The notes beneath the pieces are model-generated. The model had not been told where the DNA came from and ran no database searches. It saw only the letters and a program-made list of their open reading frames with translations. A stretch of 64,000 nucleotides of DNA from Phragmites australis (Eukaryota; Streptophyta; Magnoliopsida; Poales; Poaceae): NCBI RefSeq assembly GCF_958298935.1, contig NC_084934.1:2668501-2732500 (forward strand), in the 5' to 3' direction. Made by a program: the position numbers and the translations under genes. The first letter of the stretch is position 1, and each line of letters starts with the position of its first letter. Positions 11,740 through 24,199 of the stretch are shown here, one piece after another.

Positions 11740-13063
11740 TACTATATTAGTGACGGTTGCTCAACACGCGTCACTTTCTATTAGTGACGGGTTTAATAAA
11801 GACGCGTCACTAATGTCCCTTTTAATCGGGATCCGATATAGACCCGTCACTAATAAGAGTTCATTAGTGAGTCACTAATGTCCCTTTTAATCGGGGCCCG
11901 ATATATGACCTGTCACTGATAAAATAGTGACAGATCAAGTTGTGACCCGTCACTAATAATTAGTTCATCAGTGACATGTCGTTCTATGTCGGTTATTAGT
12001 GATGTTACTAATGATAAGATCATTAGGGACGGGTTGTCCTAGGCCAGTCATTAGTGATGAGTCAAGTTGTGACCTGTCACTAATGATAAGGTCACTAGTG
12101 ATGAGTAATCTTAGATCAGTCATTGGTGACGGGTCAACTTGTAATCCATCACTAATGACCAACTCCAGTCACTAATGACTGTATTCGCAAATATTTTTTA
12201 TTTTTATTTTATTTTTTTCTTATTTTTTCCACCTCAGCAGCACTAGAATATGAACTATTATATATTTTTGCTCAAGTTTGATGTAAAGTATGACGGCTAT
12301 GGACTCAAATGCACGTTCTGTAAACGGTGCATAAACTTCTGAGAGTGAGAACTTAATCTTCCAAGCCGTTTTTGGCCTCAAAAAGTTCTTTAAACCCGAC
12401 GAAGTGGGGGAGAAACGGATATAACTTTTTTTAGATGTCCGTAAAGTAAAAAAAACGTCGAAATCGGAGTCTATATACAAAAGTTATGCCCGTTTTACCG
12501 AATGCAGTACGTATCACCTATCAAATTATAATCCTCGACGAAATTTGGCAAAATTAGTCATTAGTGACGGGTTATGGTTATGACGCGTCACTAATGATCT
12601 TCGGTAAAAAGGTTAAAAAGATAAAATATCCAATTTCTATCACAACTACGTGATAGCAGAGGTGGTAAGGTGGCTACACACGTGAGGAGGAGGTCGCGTG
12701 TTCGATTGTCATAGAATGCAAACTTGAAAACAATGTAAAAAAAAGCGTGGCTTGTGATGCATATGGATGGGCCTGTGTTGGGATGGTTTGGGTAAATTTT
12801 TTTTTTGACTTTTTTATCCAAAAAATATGAAAAATGTTCATCGGTCATTAATGACGGGTCAAGATTACAACATGTCACTAATGTTCAGTCAATAGTGACG
12901 AGTCACTGTTACGACCCGTCACTAATAACTGAACATTAGTGACGGGTCACGGTAATAACCCGTCACTAATAACCTATCATTAGTAACGTGATAAGAGTGA
13001 CGGGTACGGGACCCGTCACTAATACGGTTATCATTCGTCACTAATGAGTTTTTTCACATAGTA
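11740..13063. mobile_element. Non-coding DNA transposon with TAGTGACGGGTC repeats (copy 1)
   Basis: Both ends are packed with direct and inverted copies of TTAGTGACGGGTC/GACCCGTCACTAA, and the termini read TACTAT...ATAGTA, resembling degenerate CACTA-type ends. The middle (~12205-12540) matches, in reverse complement, 39840-40150. No transposase, so non-autonomous. It splits the LINE between its RNase H domain and 3' end. A 3-base target duplication is not evident (flanks AGA and TTA). Confidence 0.75.
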
Positions 13064-14342
13064 TTAATCACCGAGCTATAGTCAGACTCCATAATTGTTT
13101 GAGCAAGATTCCACTATGTTGCAAACGCTAGACCTTCCCTGCAAGCCATAGCCTCCACCTCCTTTGCATTGCTAGCATGGAATAGGACACGCCAGTCAGA
13201 CATGATCACCTTCCTAGTGTGGTCTCTAATAATACCAACCCCTACCTTACCACAATGTTACGAGAATGCACCATCCACATTAATTTTGATCCAACCCTCC
13301 TCCGACAAACTACACATTAATCGCTTTGCCTGATTAGGGGCTAGACGGGCCCTTAATCTGCCTACTATACTCTTCCCCTTACGCCTCGTCGGATCCTCAC
13401 TACAACAGAAGTGGTCATCTGCGCCGGGTCATCAGTGCCGACTAGGCCAAAATCGGCATTGATGAAGTATCAGTGCCGGTTTGTAATATCCTGCGCTTGA
13501 TCAATGATTGAGCTTAGGTGAACCAACACTGATACTATCGGCTATTGGCACAAATCGGCACTGATACTTCAGTGCCAGCAATGTTTTTTACGACAAAAAG
13601 TTGAATCGAATTGCTGGCCACCAAGTAATCGATTTGGACGACTAATTGTGGATTAATCACGACTAGTCGATAGCCAGTCGCTAGTCAATGCTACTCGGTG
13701 TAGGTCTGTACTGACCAGATGATGTATACTAGGCATACCATATATAGTCTATATAGGTACTATTTATGTAATTTTTTTTTTTGCAATTTCAAAACAATGC
13801 TGGACGAGGGATCAATGGAACACAATTACACAAATAATTTCATAGGTTGGATAATAGTAACTTACTTGCTTTGAGCCCTCAGAACATGTAATTGTTGCTG
13901 GCATCTTGATATCTTGTTGAACTTCTTGCAGTCGGAAAGCAACAATATGCATTCTGCAAGACAAAAAATAAAGAAAGTTAATGACTGAACTGTTGAACAA
14001 GACTTTAAGAGGAATATGTGAAACAATCAAACAAGTTGAAGAGAAATAGAAAATATGAAGACAACTCACATCAGCACATAAATAACCCACTTGGCAACCA
14101 TTAAGCAAGCCGCAAGCATACTAGCATGTCGCATAGTCAATTAGGCATAGCACTTAGCAGTCATACATGACTACATGTGTGCTACCCATTACAGTTCACA
14201 ATTTAAATAAACAAGTTCTCAAATAGATAGCTCAAATGCCATGAAGATTAACTGCTAAATTAAGATAGACTAGAGTAGTAAAATAACATCCTAAGTCATA
14301 TTAGCTAAACATTAGCTTTCAGATTTCAGACATCCAGTGCAT

Positions 14343-17195
14343 CATCCAACTGAAATCCCCCTGGACCCCTCCCTATTCAGAACTTGCAAAGGCAGTTGTA
14401 GCTTCATCCTTCTCCTCCTCATGGTCATCCATTTCTTCATCTTCATCATGTAGTTCAGCTTTAGCCAGAAAAGGGGGGTCATTTCCACCATCATCATCAT
14501 GTTCATTGTTGTCTTCATCTCTAGTTGCAACCCTTGACCTCTTCTTCCATTTTGCATAAGTGATTTTCGTTTGCTGGTTGGTAGAGGTGGACTTGATCAC
14601 ATCACCACGAGCTGCCCTAGGAACATTACAACCTCTCAAACTCTGTGATGCACCCATAACTCGATCAACTTCAGCCCAAGTTATATTATCAGTGGCAGGG
14701 GCAGCACTTGCATGACCTTGATGAACTAGGTCACAATTGATGTCCACCCACTCATTCTCGCATTGAAATTCTTCTAGGAGCAGCGGGTTATATGTTTTGC
14801 CTTTTGAACCAAGTTCGCACAACTTCTGAAATCTATTTGCCATCTTTCGGTTGTAGCTAACGAACACCAACTTGTTCAACCTTTTGTGCTCTAATTGGTT
14901 CCTCTTTTTGGTATGGATCTGCAAAGGAAAAAAAAAATGCAAATTGACATTGCAAAAGAGGCCGCAAGCAAAATATAGGCTCCAACTAAAGATTGAGTTA
15001 CTTACATGAGCAAATATGCTCCAATCGTGCTCACATCCTGATGCCGAACAACAAAGACTAATTATTCTTTTTTGCTAAACTTTGGAGCTCAAATGCAAGA
15101 CCACCATATGCACTCCACCAAAGAACTAGAAAACATAATTAGCATCACATAGAGAACAAAGAAAAAAAATTGCTAAAGGTAACATGCTCAATTATGTTTA
15201 CTTACTAGGACTCTTCCTCTCCTGGTCTTTTATTATCGTTGGCTTTTAGAAGGAATCACCTTATGACATCTCATAATCATCCGCTTGCTTACTTATCTTG
15301 CTTTGTCTGTCATCATTGGGCCCTATCTTCCATAGCACATCATTGAACATTGACCTAAACCTTGAAGCTTCTCTTTTGTTGTTTTCCCTAATTGCAAAAA
15401 ACCTCCCTAGGTTCAAGAACAATGTTGCCCCCCTATAAATTTTGCTCCATTTGGTTCTCCCACATCTTGCCAAAGTAGCCTAGCATCTGTTTGAGTAATC
15501 CCGATTTATGTTCCAAAGCTTCCTTTATACTATTCTTTGTGGTATCCATGGTTGCACTAATCTCAGCAACTACCGGCCTCTCATCACCGTTAGCTAACCT
15601 TGGAGCAATAAGAAGTGGTTGTCAAGTTCTTAAAAAAATTTCCATATCTGTCCAAAAGTCCACTGAAAGTATAAACTTTTCAAGTCTTTTACCTTTAATT
15701 TGTGTAGACAATATGTTCTCATGCCACTCTTCACTAACAAATAGACTTCTTAGACCTTGCTTGCACTTGTACATACTTACCAAGGTGAGGAATGATGTAG
15801 CAAAGTGAGTTACAATAGGCCTCACAAGATCCCCACCCATTTTGGCTATCATTGCATCAAGAATCCTACCATGATGTAGATAGATTTGCTCACCACCTTT
15901 GCTTTATCGATGCAACTATTGAAACTATCAATCTTCCCAATGCCTTCCAACATCAAATCTAAGCAGTGGGCAGAACAAGGGGTCCAAAACAAAGTTAGGA
16001 TGTTCTCCATTAAAATTCTTCATGCTGCCTTGAAGTTAGATCCATTGTCTGTTATGACTTTCAACACATATTCCTTCCCAACCTTATCGATTTGTTCCTC
16101 CAACAACTCTACTATCATGTGTGCATCAGCTATCCAGCTTGAAGCGTCCACTGAGCCTAGGAAGAAAGTATCTGCTGGACTGTTTACAGAAAAGTTGATC
16201 AAATGGCAGTGACTTGTGTTAGTCCACCCATCGGACATGAGTGTGCAACAATATTCTTTTCAAGTCTTCTCATGCTTTTCTTTCAATTCTATTGTCTTAT
16301 TCATTGCCTATCAAGCAATGGATTCCTTATCTCATGGTAAGAAGGTGATCGGTATCCAGGATCATATTGTCATATGGACTCAAGCATGATCTGCCAGCTT
16401 CTTGAATTAATGCTACTCAATGGTATGCCATTCTCATAGAAGAAATTAACAACATGATCATCAACAATCTGTTTGGCTTCCTTACTCTTCTTTGTGCAGT
16501 GCAAAATAGTAGGTTGAGTAGTCTTGGAGCTATGCCGCTCAGCAACAACTTCTTCAGTTGTCTTGCAAAGCATGGAAGCCACTGTCTTGATGTGATTTTG
16601 TGGGTGCCATTTAATCACAAAAGATGCTATCGATGATTGAGCCTTTCTCTTTGTAGCTGTCCCAGAACTTGGATGAACTATTGCATTATCGGCTTCAACT
16701 TCTTCATCCTCCCCCACCCTCTTCCATGGGAATATGATGCTTCCTTGAATTTCTGACCAAGTAGTTTTGCATCTCACTCCTAATTAGTGTAGGTGCCTTT
16801 TCACACTTCACCACATCACCATAACCATCGGCAAGGTGCTGCTTGAATCTCTTAATTCCACCATGGTTTCTTTCGCTACAGAATATACATTCTATATAGT
16901 CCTTCTTCCCTATATTTAGTTAGAAACTATACTTTCATCCTGGGTCTTTTGAAAAGGCCTTCCTCTTTGGGTCCTTGGCTAGGGATCTGACATATGGTAG
17001 CAGCTTAGCTAGGGCAACAACAACAAAAGTTGCAGCATCAGATGGAACTTTAGAGGCATCAACAGTAGCAGCATCGGTAGCTGCATCTTGTCGTTCCACT
17101 TCGACTTCTACCACGCTACCTCTTCTAGCACGAGTACCTATGGTCAAGAATTCATATTTCAGAATATATGAACAAGCAAGCAACTAGCAAGTAGC
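14343..17195 (-). pseudogene. hAT transposase (BED finger, DUF659, hAT dimerisation region), decayed
   Basis: Order on the minus strand: a basic leader; a BED-type zinc finger at ~16910-16750 (IECIFCSE, then GGIKRFKQHLA); a linker; the DUF659 region at ~16480-16020 (FFYENGIPLSSINSRSWQIM, SDGWTNTSHCHLINF, VITDNGSNFKAA, holding part of the catalytic core); and the C-terminal region (SASGCEHDWSIFAH, then KKRNQLEHKRLNKLVFVSY), which mediates dimerisation in hAT enzymes. A splice donor GTAAGT near 15003 and an acceptor CAG near 14920 join the last two blocks cleanly. In-frame stops around 16920-16940 and frame changes in 15.2-16.4 kb show it no longer encodes an enzyme. The tail (14373-14560) is very acidic. 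Confidence 0.85.
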
Positions 17196-17448
17196 AGACT
17201 AGTAGAGCATGAAATAGCCTACAACATGAATCGGCAAGTGGTAGATTAGCAGCAGGCTAGAAGCACATTAGCAGAGCACAAATTCCACACATGAAGGCTT
17301 TAGCACATCATTAAACATGACTACATGGGTAGTTGATTGCCATCACATAGCAGTATAGCACAGATGAGATCACAAATGAATCAATTTTTTTTCATCATAT
17401 TCACTGATTCATCATAGCACAATTGCAATTTACAAAGCATAACACATA

Positions 17449-17702
17449 CTCCCTCTGGTTGCAAATGTAGGTTGTTTTAGCCTCCTCAACTATTCTCTAA
17501 ATATAAGTCATTCTCAAACTTCTATACATTTTTTTCTCTTTTGTTCCCATCTTATCCTTATTTAATAAATGCTACCACTCTCACAAATGAATGAGTTATC
17601 TTTTCCAATGCAGAATAAATGAAGGGCAACAAGGTCATTTGATCTACTTTCTTAATCCTTGTGCACAAGTCTAAAGCGATCTACATTTACAATCGGAGGG
17701 AG
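17449..17702. mobile_element. Stowaway MITE inside the hAT element
   Basis: A 254-base element starts CTCCCTCTGGTTGCAAATGT and ends with the inverted ACATTTACAATCGGAGGGAG, flanked by TA on both sides (17447-17448, 17703-17704). CTCCCTC ends and a TA target duplication are the signature of Stowaway elements (Tc1/mariner-derived). It is the innermost layer of the nest. Confidence 0.93.
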
Positions 17703-19872
17703 TATTTGCATATCACATCAATTGGAGGATTATAGGGCCTGTAATCGAACACTCACCATTGGAGGAGGAGGATCTGCTCATCATCTTTGTTCTTGGCTGC
17801 AGCAACAGAGTAGCAGTAGCCACTAGCCAGCAACAACAGAGTAGTAGACTAGCAGGCTTAGAGGAGGGTGGCGAGCTGGCGGAGCCGTAGAAGGTAGAGG
17901 CCGGCCAGAAGAGGGAGGACTAGGGAGGGAGGATGACGACACCAAAGATCTGGCGGTGGTGACCAATCACCAGAGAGGACTAAGCTTGGACGGGAGAAAA
18001 ATTTCCCCTCCCGCTCGTGCTAGAGGCGGCTAGTGAAACTGGCTAGGGTTACAGTAAAATAGGGGTGTATTATGAGCCAGTGGTAGTGAAAACATGGGCT
18101 AGGCTGCAACGTTGCAGTGGGCTCAAAAGGGCCAATGTTCTGCGTGACTTGGACGATCAGAAACAGATGCCTAGTCGCGATTAGACGATGCCTAGTCGTC
18201 CTAGTCGGTCGACTAGGACTCTGGTCGAGTCGAGAAATCAATTCAGTGTCCAGGGGTACTGACACGATGAGTAATCATCGATTAATCAATGAGTACACGA
18301 CAACTTGAAAAAATTGCTGCCAGCTGGTAACCATGAATCGGCAATGCTACTTTTTATCAATGCCGGTTCATGTGAAGGGTCGACATTGAATATTGGATCG
18401 GACCTGAAATTTAGATTCACTCTGGTTTTAAATCGTTTGTTGAGATCCGGCTCTCAATCTCTCTCTCTCTCTCTCTCTCTTACCGCTCGGTTCCTCTCTC
18501 TCCCTTATCTCTTCAGTTGCTCCCTCCTGTCTCTTCGGTTCCACCAATTTGCTGGCATTCCCATTACCCAGAGCAGCATGTCGTCGCCCCATCTATCCCC
18601 ATTTCCATCTCAGTCAGAGCAAGACAACCCGCTATGGCTGATCTGAGCCCTCTCGCTCGTCCAGATCTGCCATATTGGGACCTCCAGGTGCTCCTTTGTA
18701 GGCTCCGTCCACTCCTCTCTTGCAACCGAACCTGAGAGAGCAGTTCGTCTTCACCATGGCCGGCCACATTGAGCTCGAGTCCACTCCAAAATCCATGGAG
18801 CACGATGAGTTACTCATCGATTCATTGTGTCTAGGTGTTTCCATTCAGCTAGTACATCATCTTGACCCATATTCGTTAGTTCCCTAGATAGAACATGTCG
18901 CACCCACCATTTCCTTCCTCGCCGGTCTCAGCTGACCGCTGCTAAGAAGCTCGGCACCGACGACAAGCTTCAGCGCTGCTGCACCCAATATGCGTCAGAG
19001 AGAGATGAGCTCCGTTGTGCCCCCCCCCCCCGAGAGCTTATGCTCGCGCAGCTCTTGTCTTTCTCGACCTTTACATTTGTGTGTTCTTGTTCCCTTCTGT
19101 GATTTGGTCGTTGACTCTCGGATTGGGACAAAGGCGGCAACGGTCGAGCCGACTCGTTTACTTTTTGCCTCTTGTGAACGTTTTCAGTGCCGGTTGGTAA
19201 CTATGATCAGCACTAATACTCTTATCACTCATTATCAGTGTCGATTAAAAAACGACATTGAAAACGTTTTTTAGCCGATACTGATGACTATTTTTGTAGC
19301 AGTGCCTGTTGATGGACGACAAGCAATGTGTCCCAATAATTCTCCAAGAACTGCATAGAACTGAGCGTAGAGACCTTTCGATTCGAATGTGTGATTTCAT
19401 TACGAACAAACCACGCACATCATAATGTTAGAAGAAGTCATCTCCTACATCCTGATCAGCTAGACTAATAGCATTAGCACCAACTCGGGACCATCCTTGT
19501 TCTTGTTTTCATCTCGAAGGACATGTTCTTGGTTTTCACTCTTGGAAAAAGGACATCTACTTGGTTTTCAACGTGTGTATATATATATGTTGGGTTCATA
19601 GATTTTTGAGAGCTGAATCTGTCGGTACTCGGTAGGTATTCACTTCGTTAAAAAAAATCATAGACCGATCACTGTGCCGACAAGTGGCTGCTATCTACCA
19701 ATCTAGTGACCTAAGATGATTCCTTCCTTTGGTCTATTCAATTCCAACTAATCGTATATTTATCATGAATAATAATCTTGGAGTAGTTGTTTGATTTGCA
19801 CTCCATTTCTTGGAAACCTCGCACTTGTAAACTTATACGCATGCCTGCATACGTCATCCTTAACCGGCGACC

Positions 19873-19890
19873 AAAAAAAAAAAAAAAAAA
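19873..19890. repeat. Poly(A) run
   Basis: An uninterrupted run of about 18 A residues in copy A of the segmental unit. It could be the tail of an old retroposed sequence, but the adjoining bases show no element end that I can recognise. Confidence 0.6.
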
Positions 19891-20644
19891 ACTAGGCATC
19901 GATCATCTATCTCATCAATCCAAAATCAAGTTCGTCAACGTGTTTTAAACTTACACGGCGATAAGGCTTGAAAAGTACGACGGGAAACGAAATTGAGCTA
20001 CGGATGAGTACTGAATATATACGTACGGATCCATGATGGTAGCTTCAGAGTCGGTGGTTGCGCTGCGCGCGACGTCTGCCGATCGACTGATGAGATTGAT
20101 TTCTGCGAGATGCAATGCAAGGCGCATGCAACTGTACGTGCAGCGACATGCATGCGTCGACCTCAACAGTTGCCACTTGTCGTGCGTGCGTTCGTAAGGC
20201 TATTTCCAGCTGACTCGGTATCCACCCATTTTGTCCCACAAAACGTCTCTAACGGACTCTTCTATTGCTTCAGTGATGCAGCATAGAGGCTAGTTACTCT
20301 ATATTTAGTGTATTGTTTCCGATCTATATCACTTTTCATATAAGATAATTGTGAGTTTAAAGAGAGATAGAAAATAGTAAATATGTTAGTTGCTGAGATG
20401 AAAACATATAGAGTATAATAATATTAGTGGATGTTATAATAGTGTTATAGATGATAAATGTTTAGAGTATTTGTTAGAAATAGCTTAAGTTGTATTTGAC
20501 TGAATATTCATGGATTCCCAACTTGGCGTCTAAATCTTTCTGACTTCTAAGCCGATGTACTACAATAAGTACTTGCATTTGCAGTTCAAGGGCATATATA
20601 CATGTATATATATACATACATTTTCTAAATTGCATATGCGTAAA

Positions 20645-21115
20645 ATTTGCTTGTGTTTTTAGGCGACGAAGGGTTAGGATTTGGGTTCCCAGCAGCGGCA
20701 GGTTTAGAGAGATCCGAGAGAGGCCGGTTGGCCCGGTGGAGGAGGTGGAGGCGAGGTAGGGCTGCGATACGACAAGTTCCACCGCTGGTTGCGAGCGGCG
20801 GAGGGCGACCGATGGGTCAAGCCAAGGCGGGGGCGAGTGGAAATGATAGGTTAGCGAGGGAGGGCAACGGCCGCGTATCCGAAGGCGAGGCCGTCGCTGG
20901 AGAGGGCCAGAGGAGGGGGAGCAAGCGAATGGTGGAGACGGCCAAAGGTGGAGCGAGCGAATGGTGGAGACGGTCGGAGGAGGGCGGACGGTGTTGGGCG
21001 CGAGACACATGCGGTGTTGGACGGTGTTGGGCGCGAGACACATGCGGTATGAGGTTAAAGACAATTGTGACATCTAAAGGCTCACAACTATCACTAAAAA
21101 ATTAGACATAAAAAA
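20645..21115. mobile_element. GC-rich insertion in copy A, unclassified element
   Basis: This block separates two parts of copy A that are adjacent in copy B, so it is an insertion. It contains imperfect tandem repeats (GGACGGTGTTGGGCGCGAGA at 20986 and again at 21019; AGCGAATGGTGGAGACGG at about 20924 and 20956). Its right edge (GGCTCACAACTATCACTA) resembles 55740-55790 (GGCTCACAGCCATCGCTA), so a dispersed family is likely. Open frames on both strands reflect GC bias. Confidence 0.5.
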
Positions 21116-21986
21116 AACATCCCACATATATATGTATACATACAAATTCACGAATATATATATACACGTACGCGCGCGCAACCAATTGGACATGGTCAGG
21201 GCATCACCGCATCGGCCACTTCATCCCGCCGCCGGTGACGATCAGAGAGATGTAGAGATCGAGAGAAGTCAAGAGCTACTGCAGCTGCCAAAATACATTA
21301 TCCAACGAACCCTACACACGATGATGGCTCCTCCGTGTACAACCTGGTCGACCAAATTATTATCCAATTAGCGATTAGCAAATCCATGGCGATCGATTCT
21401 CAAGCTGTATTATATTATCCAATTTTGTGTTGGAATGACCAGATAGCTATAACTAATTAACTGGAGCACGCTACTACTTATTCTTCTTTAATCATCCACT
21501 TCATTACTCTCGCATCCGTACGACCGTACCTCATCATACCGTAGGGATTTTATATGAGCTTGTAACTTATAATTATTCGGGTAGTATGTATATTTTTTAT
21601 GGTTTGCACACATTTTTAGTATAATACATTTTATGTATAAATATAAATATATTATCAAAATTTATTAAAATTGATAAACTTTTTTAATATTTTCATGTAG
21701 TTTACATTGAAGTATCTTAGAATAAGTATATAAGTATACTTATAGTGATAAAAGAATTTTCAGTTTTATTTATGTGGTGTATGTATATATGTATGTACAC
21801 ACTTTGTAGGACAAAAGAAGCGCAGATAATGTAATCGAGCTAACTTGTGCTTATTATTAGTTACTGTATACACACACATATATATATTCATGGTAAATAT
21901 ATTTTGCGTCTAAGCTAACTGTAGTTTACTGTTGTGTCACTCTAGTTACAACAAGAAAATAGTTAGTTACGATGGTATATATAGTT

Positions 21987-22370
21987 AAGTTACGATCATA
22001 TGATAAAAAGTCAGTTACGATCGTAACTATACGTACTGTTTTTGGATCGTAACTAGGTATGTGTGCAGAGGTGAATAAGTTACGATCATATGACAAAAAA
22101 TACATAATTACAACAAGAAAAAAATACTGAGACGACCATATATATTTGTAGTAACTGACATATCTTATAGATCGTAATTATATTATTTTTAGGATTGTAA
22201 CTGGGGGTATGCGCATTGTGAGCAAGTTACGATCACATGATAGAAGTACATAATTATGACTAGAGAAAGTACCAAATTATGACTATATATTTATAGTAAC
22301 TGATATATCTTGTAGATCGTACTATATTATTTTTGAGATTGTAACTTAAAGTGTGCGTAAAGGCGAACTA
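21987..22370. repeat. Tandem array, 147-bp unit, 2.6 copies
   Basis: Two full units, 22077-22223 and 22224-22370, and a shorter one, 21987-22076, each start AAGTTACGATCA(T/C)ATGA and contain GTAACTGA(C/T)ATATCTT and (A/G)GATTGTAACT. The array is AT-rich and absent from the matching place in copy B. It abuts the MITE that starts at 22372. Confidence 0.8.
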
Positions 22371-22371
22371 A

Positions 22372-22777
22372 GGCCCTGTTTGTTTCCACTTAAGATTATA
22401 ATAAGTTAGTTTATTTGTGCAAAGTGGAAACAAACAAATAGATTATTTGTTCAGATTATTATAAGCTGATGTCCAGATTATAATAATCTCATAAGCTGTG
22501 GAGGAGAAGCTTATTTCAGTTTATTTCGATTTTTTACTATACTACTCATTGAATTTAGAGGAAATTACCCACCAATATCACTCCTCCCACCCCACACTCG
22601 AATCACTCGCTCCCTATTGAGAGCATTGCAGATTTTTACCAACAATCCAGACTCTAAATAATCTAAGTTGCCAAACAGCTCACAGCTTATTTTCCTCCAA
22701 CTTACCATAATCCAACTTATTATAATCCACTATCTATAAGCTGTTTATTATAATCTTAAGTGGAAACAAACATGGCC
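22372..22777. mobile_element. Tourist/PIF-type MITE, TSD TAA
   Basis: A 406-base element with long inverted ends: GGCCCTGTTTGTTTCCACTT on the left and, reverse complemented, GGCCATGTTTGTTTCCACTT on the right, continuing through AAGATTATAATAA. It is flanked by TAA on both sides (22369-22371, 22778-22780). The 3-base TAA duplication and non-coding middle fit a PIF/Harbinger-derived MITE. Confidence 0.9.
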
Positions 22778-24199
22778 TAAGTTGTGCCTAGCATATACTT
22801 TGACTCCTTGAGAACTCGAAATCAACCGCACTCATTTCCGCACTCCTTATCTTCAAAATACGAATATACCTGCTTGGAAAGACTTGAATTTATGGCCAAA
22901 TATTTTTAAAAGGTTACCCACGTATTATTTCGATCGAGGAAATTGTGATAAACAACGAGAACAAGAATGACTGGAATTGAACTTTACACCGGTTCGTCGA
23001 GCAATGCAAATAACTAACCCTGCAATACATGTGTTTCCACAAAAAATAAGCTAGCGTACAAATATACGTGTACCTTTGATCAGTCCCAGTGTAACGATGC
23101 ACCATTAGTATGTTTGTACCCAATACAGTTCATGAGTAAGGCTAGCTAGCGACGGTCTTCTCTTCCAACCAGTATTAGTACCAAATTGCAGCAATCATTG
23201 CACATAAAATATGATATTCTTTTGAAATGTTCTCGAAGCAACAGCGCAATGTGTGAGTAATTAACATGACCATAATGCAAAGATCCAAGGTGCGCATCTT
23301 CATCCTCAAACTGGCCAACTCGATCGCGCTGCACAACCACCAATCCATTGAGAGCTAGTTGACAATCGAGATGCATGATTCATTGGCAGAGTTTCAGAAA
23401 GACATAAAGTTATGTTTAGTGGAAGCCACACATCTTCAACAACAAAATTGTAACCATATGTCTATGTTTAGAAGCGATACGCATCTTCTAGCGTGCAAAG
23501 TCAACCAAGACAAGTAGCGATTGACATATTGGTCCAAAATATAACTGGTTTAGGACATTGGCACGGTCTCCAAGATCAAACATTGGCTAACCATTTCCAT
23601 GAACATACGTTCTTTCAAACAAAAAATAGATATTATGAAAATATTTTTCATTATGAATCTAATAACATCAATGGGTGTTAGCTTATATTAAATGAATACA
23701 ACAAATATTATATATGATAGCGCATCGGTGCTCCATCTGTGTTTGATATTTTGTCGATATTTAACTGTGTGTGATGATCAACTAAAGGTGATGCGTCATT
23801 TTTTTGAATCGTTATCAATTCTTTCCTTCAGAAATACACAAAATGATTTCAAATCTTTGTTGGTGTACCCTGACTTTGCTCTAGATTTCTAATGACGTGA
23901 TGCGTAGTTGGTTTGATAGGTTAGTGGCTTATGTCTTCAAGCTTCGGCGTGACATATTTTTGTTTTATTTTACTTGTACTAATTTGTATAGCAGCAAAAA
24001 AAAATGACTGATGGATGCTTGTGTGCGTCCCATATGTACTTGAATTTATTATCATTATTACGTTGCATCTAGATATATATTTTACGCCGCTCTTTCTCAA
24101 AAATCCTATTCATGTGTCTCCATTGTCAAATTTTCCTTTTTCAGAAAACATGACGTGCCTCTAGATTCTACTTCTATTTATAGATATATCATATTTATA

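Larger units (their letters stand above)
13617..18311 (-). mobile_element. hAT transposon nested in the CACTA element
   Basis: The element is bounded by the 8-bp direct repeat AATTGCTG (13609-13616 and 18312-18319), the length typical of hAT insertions, and contains a decayed hAT transposase. The subterminal regions carry many GACTAGTCG / GATTAATCG motifs on both sides. The outermost bases (GCCACCAAGT and, inverted, TTTTCAAGTT) agree only partly, so the exact ends could shift by a few bases. Confidence 0.65.
13398..19304. mobile_element. CACTA element inserted in the LINE
   Basis: The left end starts CACTACAACAGAAGTGGTCA and the right end is the inverted CACTGCTACAAAAATAGTCA. The flanking bases are CCT on both sides (13395-13397 and 19305-19307), the 3-bp target duplication expected of CACTA elements. 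Subterminal repeats resemble ATCAGTGCCG. Its own sequence is about 1.2 kb (13398-13616 and 18312-19304) and has no transposase of its own class; it was then invaded by a hAT element. The right part has a CT microsatellite and GC-rich sequence that might be a captured gene piece I cannot name. Confidence 0.88.
11435..19523 (-). mobile_element. 5'-truncated LINE retrotransposon, split by two DNA elements
   Basis: Three minus-strand pieces (19523-19305, 13397-13064, 11739-11435) join into the C-terminal end of a LINE reverse transcriptase. The first has WFVRNEITHS and SSMQFLENYWDTLL; the second is the RNase H domain (INVDGAF, GVGIIIRDHT-like, NAKEVEAMA, MESDYSS, giving the D, E and D metal-binding residues); the third has VAYELVQLVKH. 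The 3' end shows AATAAA and a poly(A) tail, seen on the plus strand as a T run at 11435. The direct repeat TGTTCTTGG at 11426-11434 and 19524-19532 is the target-site duplication. Stops make it inactive. LINE sequence alone is only ~0.86 kb; the rest is inserted DNA. Confidence 0.85.
10270..22900. repeat. Tandem segmental unit, copy A (insertion-loaded)
   Basis: Blocks at about 10270-10690, 11265-11425, 19533-19930, 19990-20240, 21120-21400 and 22800-22900 occur in the same order and orientation in copy B (23040-29900). Shared landmarks: AAAGGTGATGCGTCATTTTTT, TTGTTTACGC(A/G)TGGGT, TGTTGGGTTCATAGATT, CACTGTGCCGACAAGTGG, ACACGATGATGGCTCCTCC and AACTCGAAATCAACC. Between the blocks sit the LINE/CACTA/hAT nest, a GC-rich insertion (20.65-21.11 kb), a 147-bp tandem array and a MITE, all absent from copy B. 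No shared open frame was found apart from possible traces in the block that opens copies B and C. Confidence 0.75.

Noticed and set aside
12650..12712. Possible tRNA gene or SINE head
   Set aside because: A-box and B-box-like words are present but no cloverleaf, acceptor stem or poly(A)/poly(T) end can be drawn; it lies inside a DNA element.
20474..21105. Long frames on both strands of a GC-rich block (199 and 152 codons)
   Set aside because: Mirror-image frames in GC-rich tandem repeats within an insertion; no domain seen.
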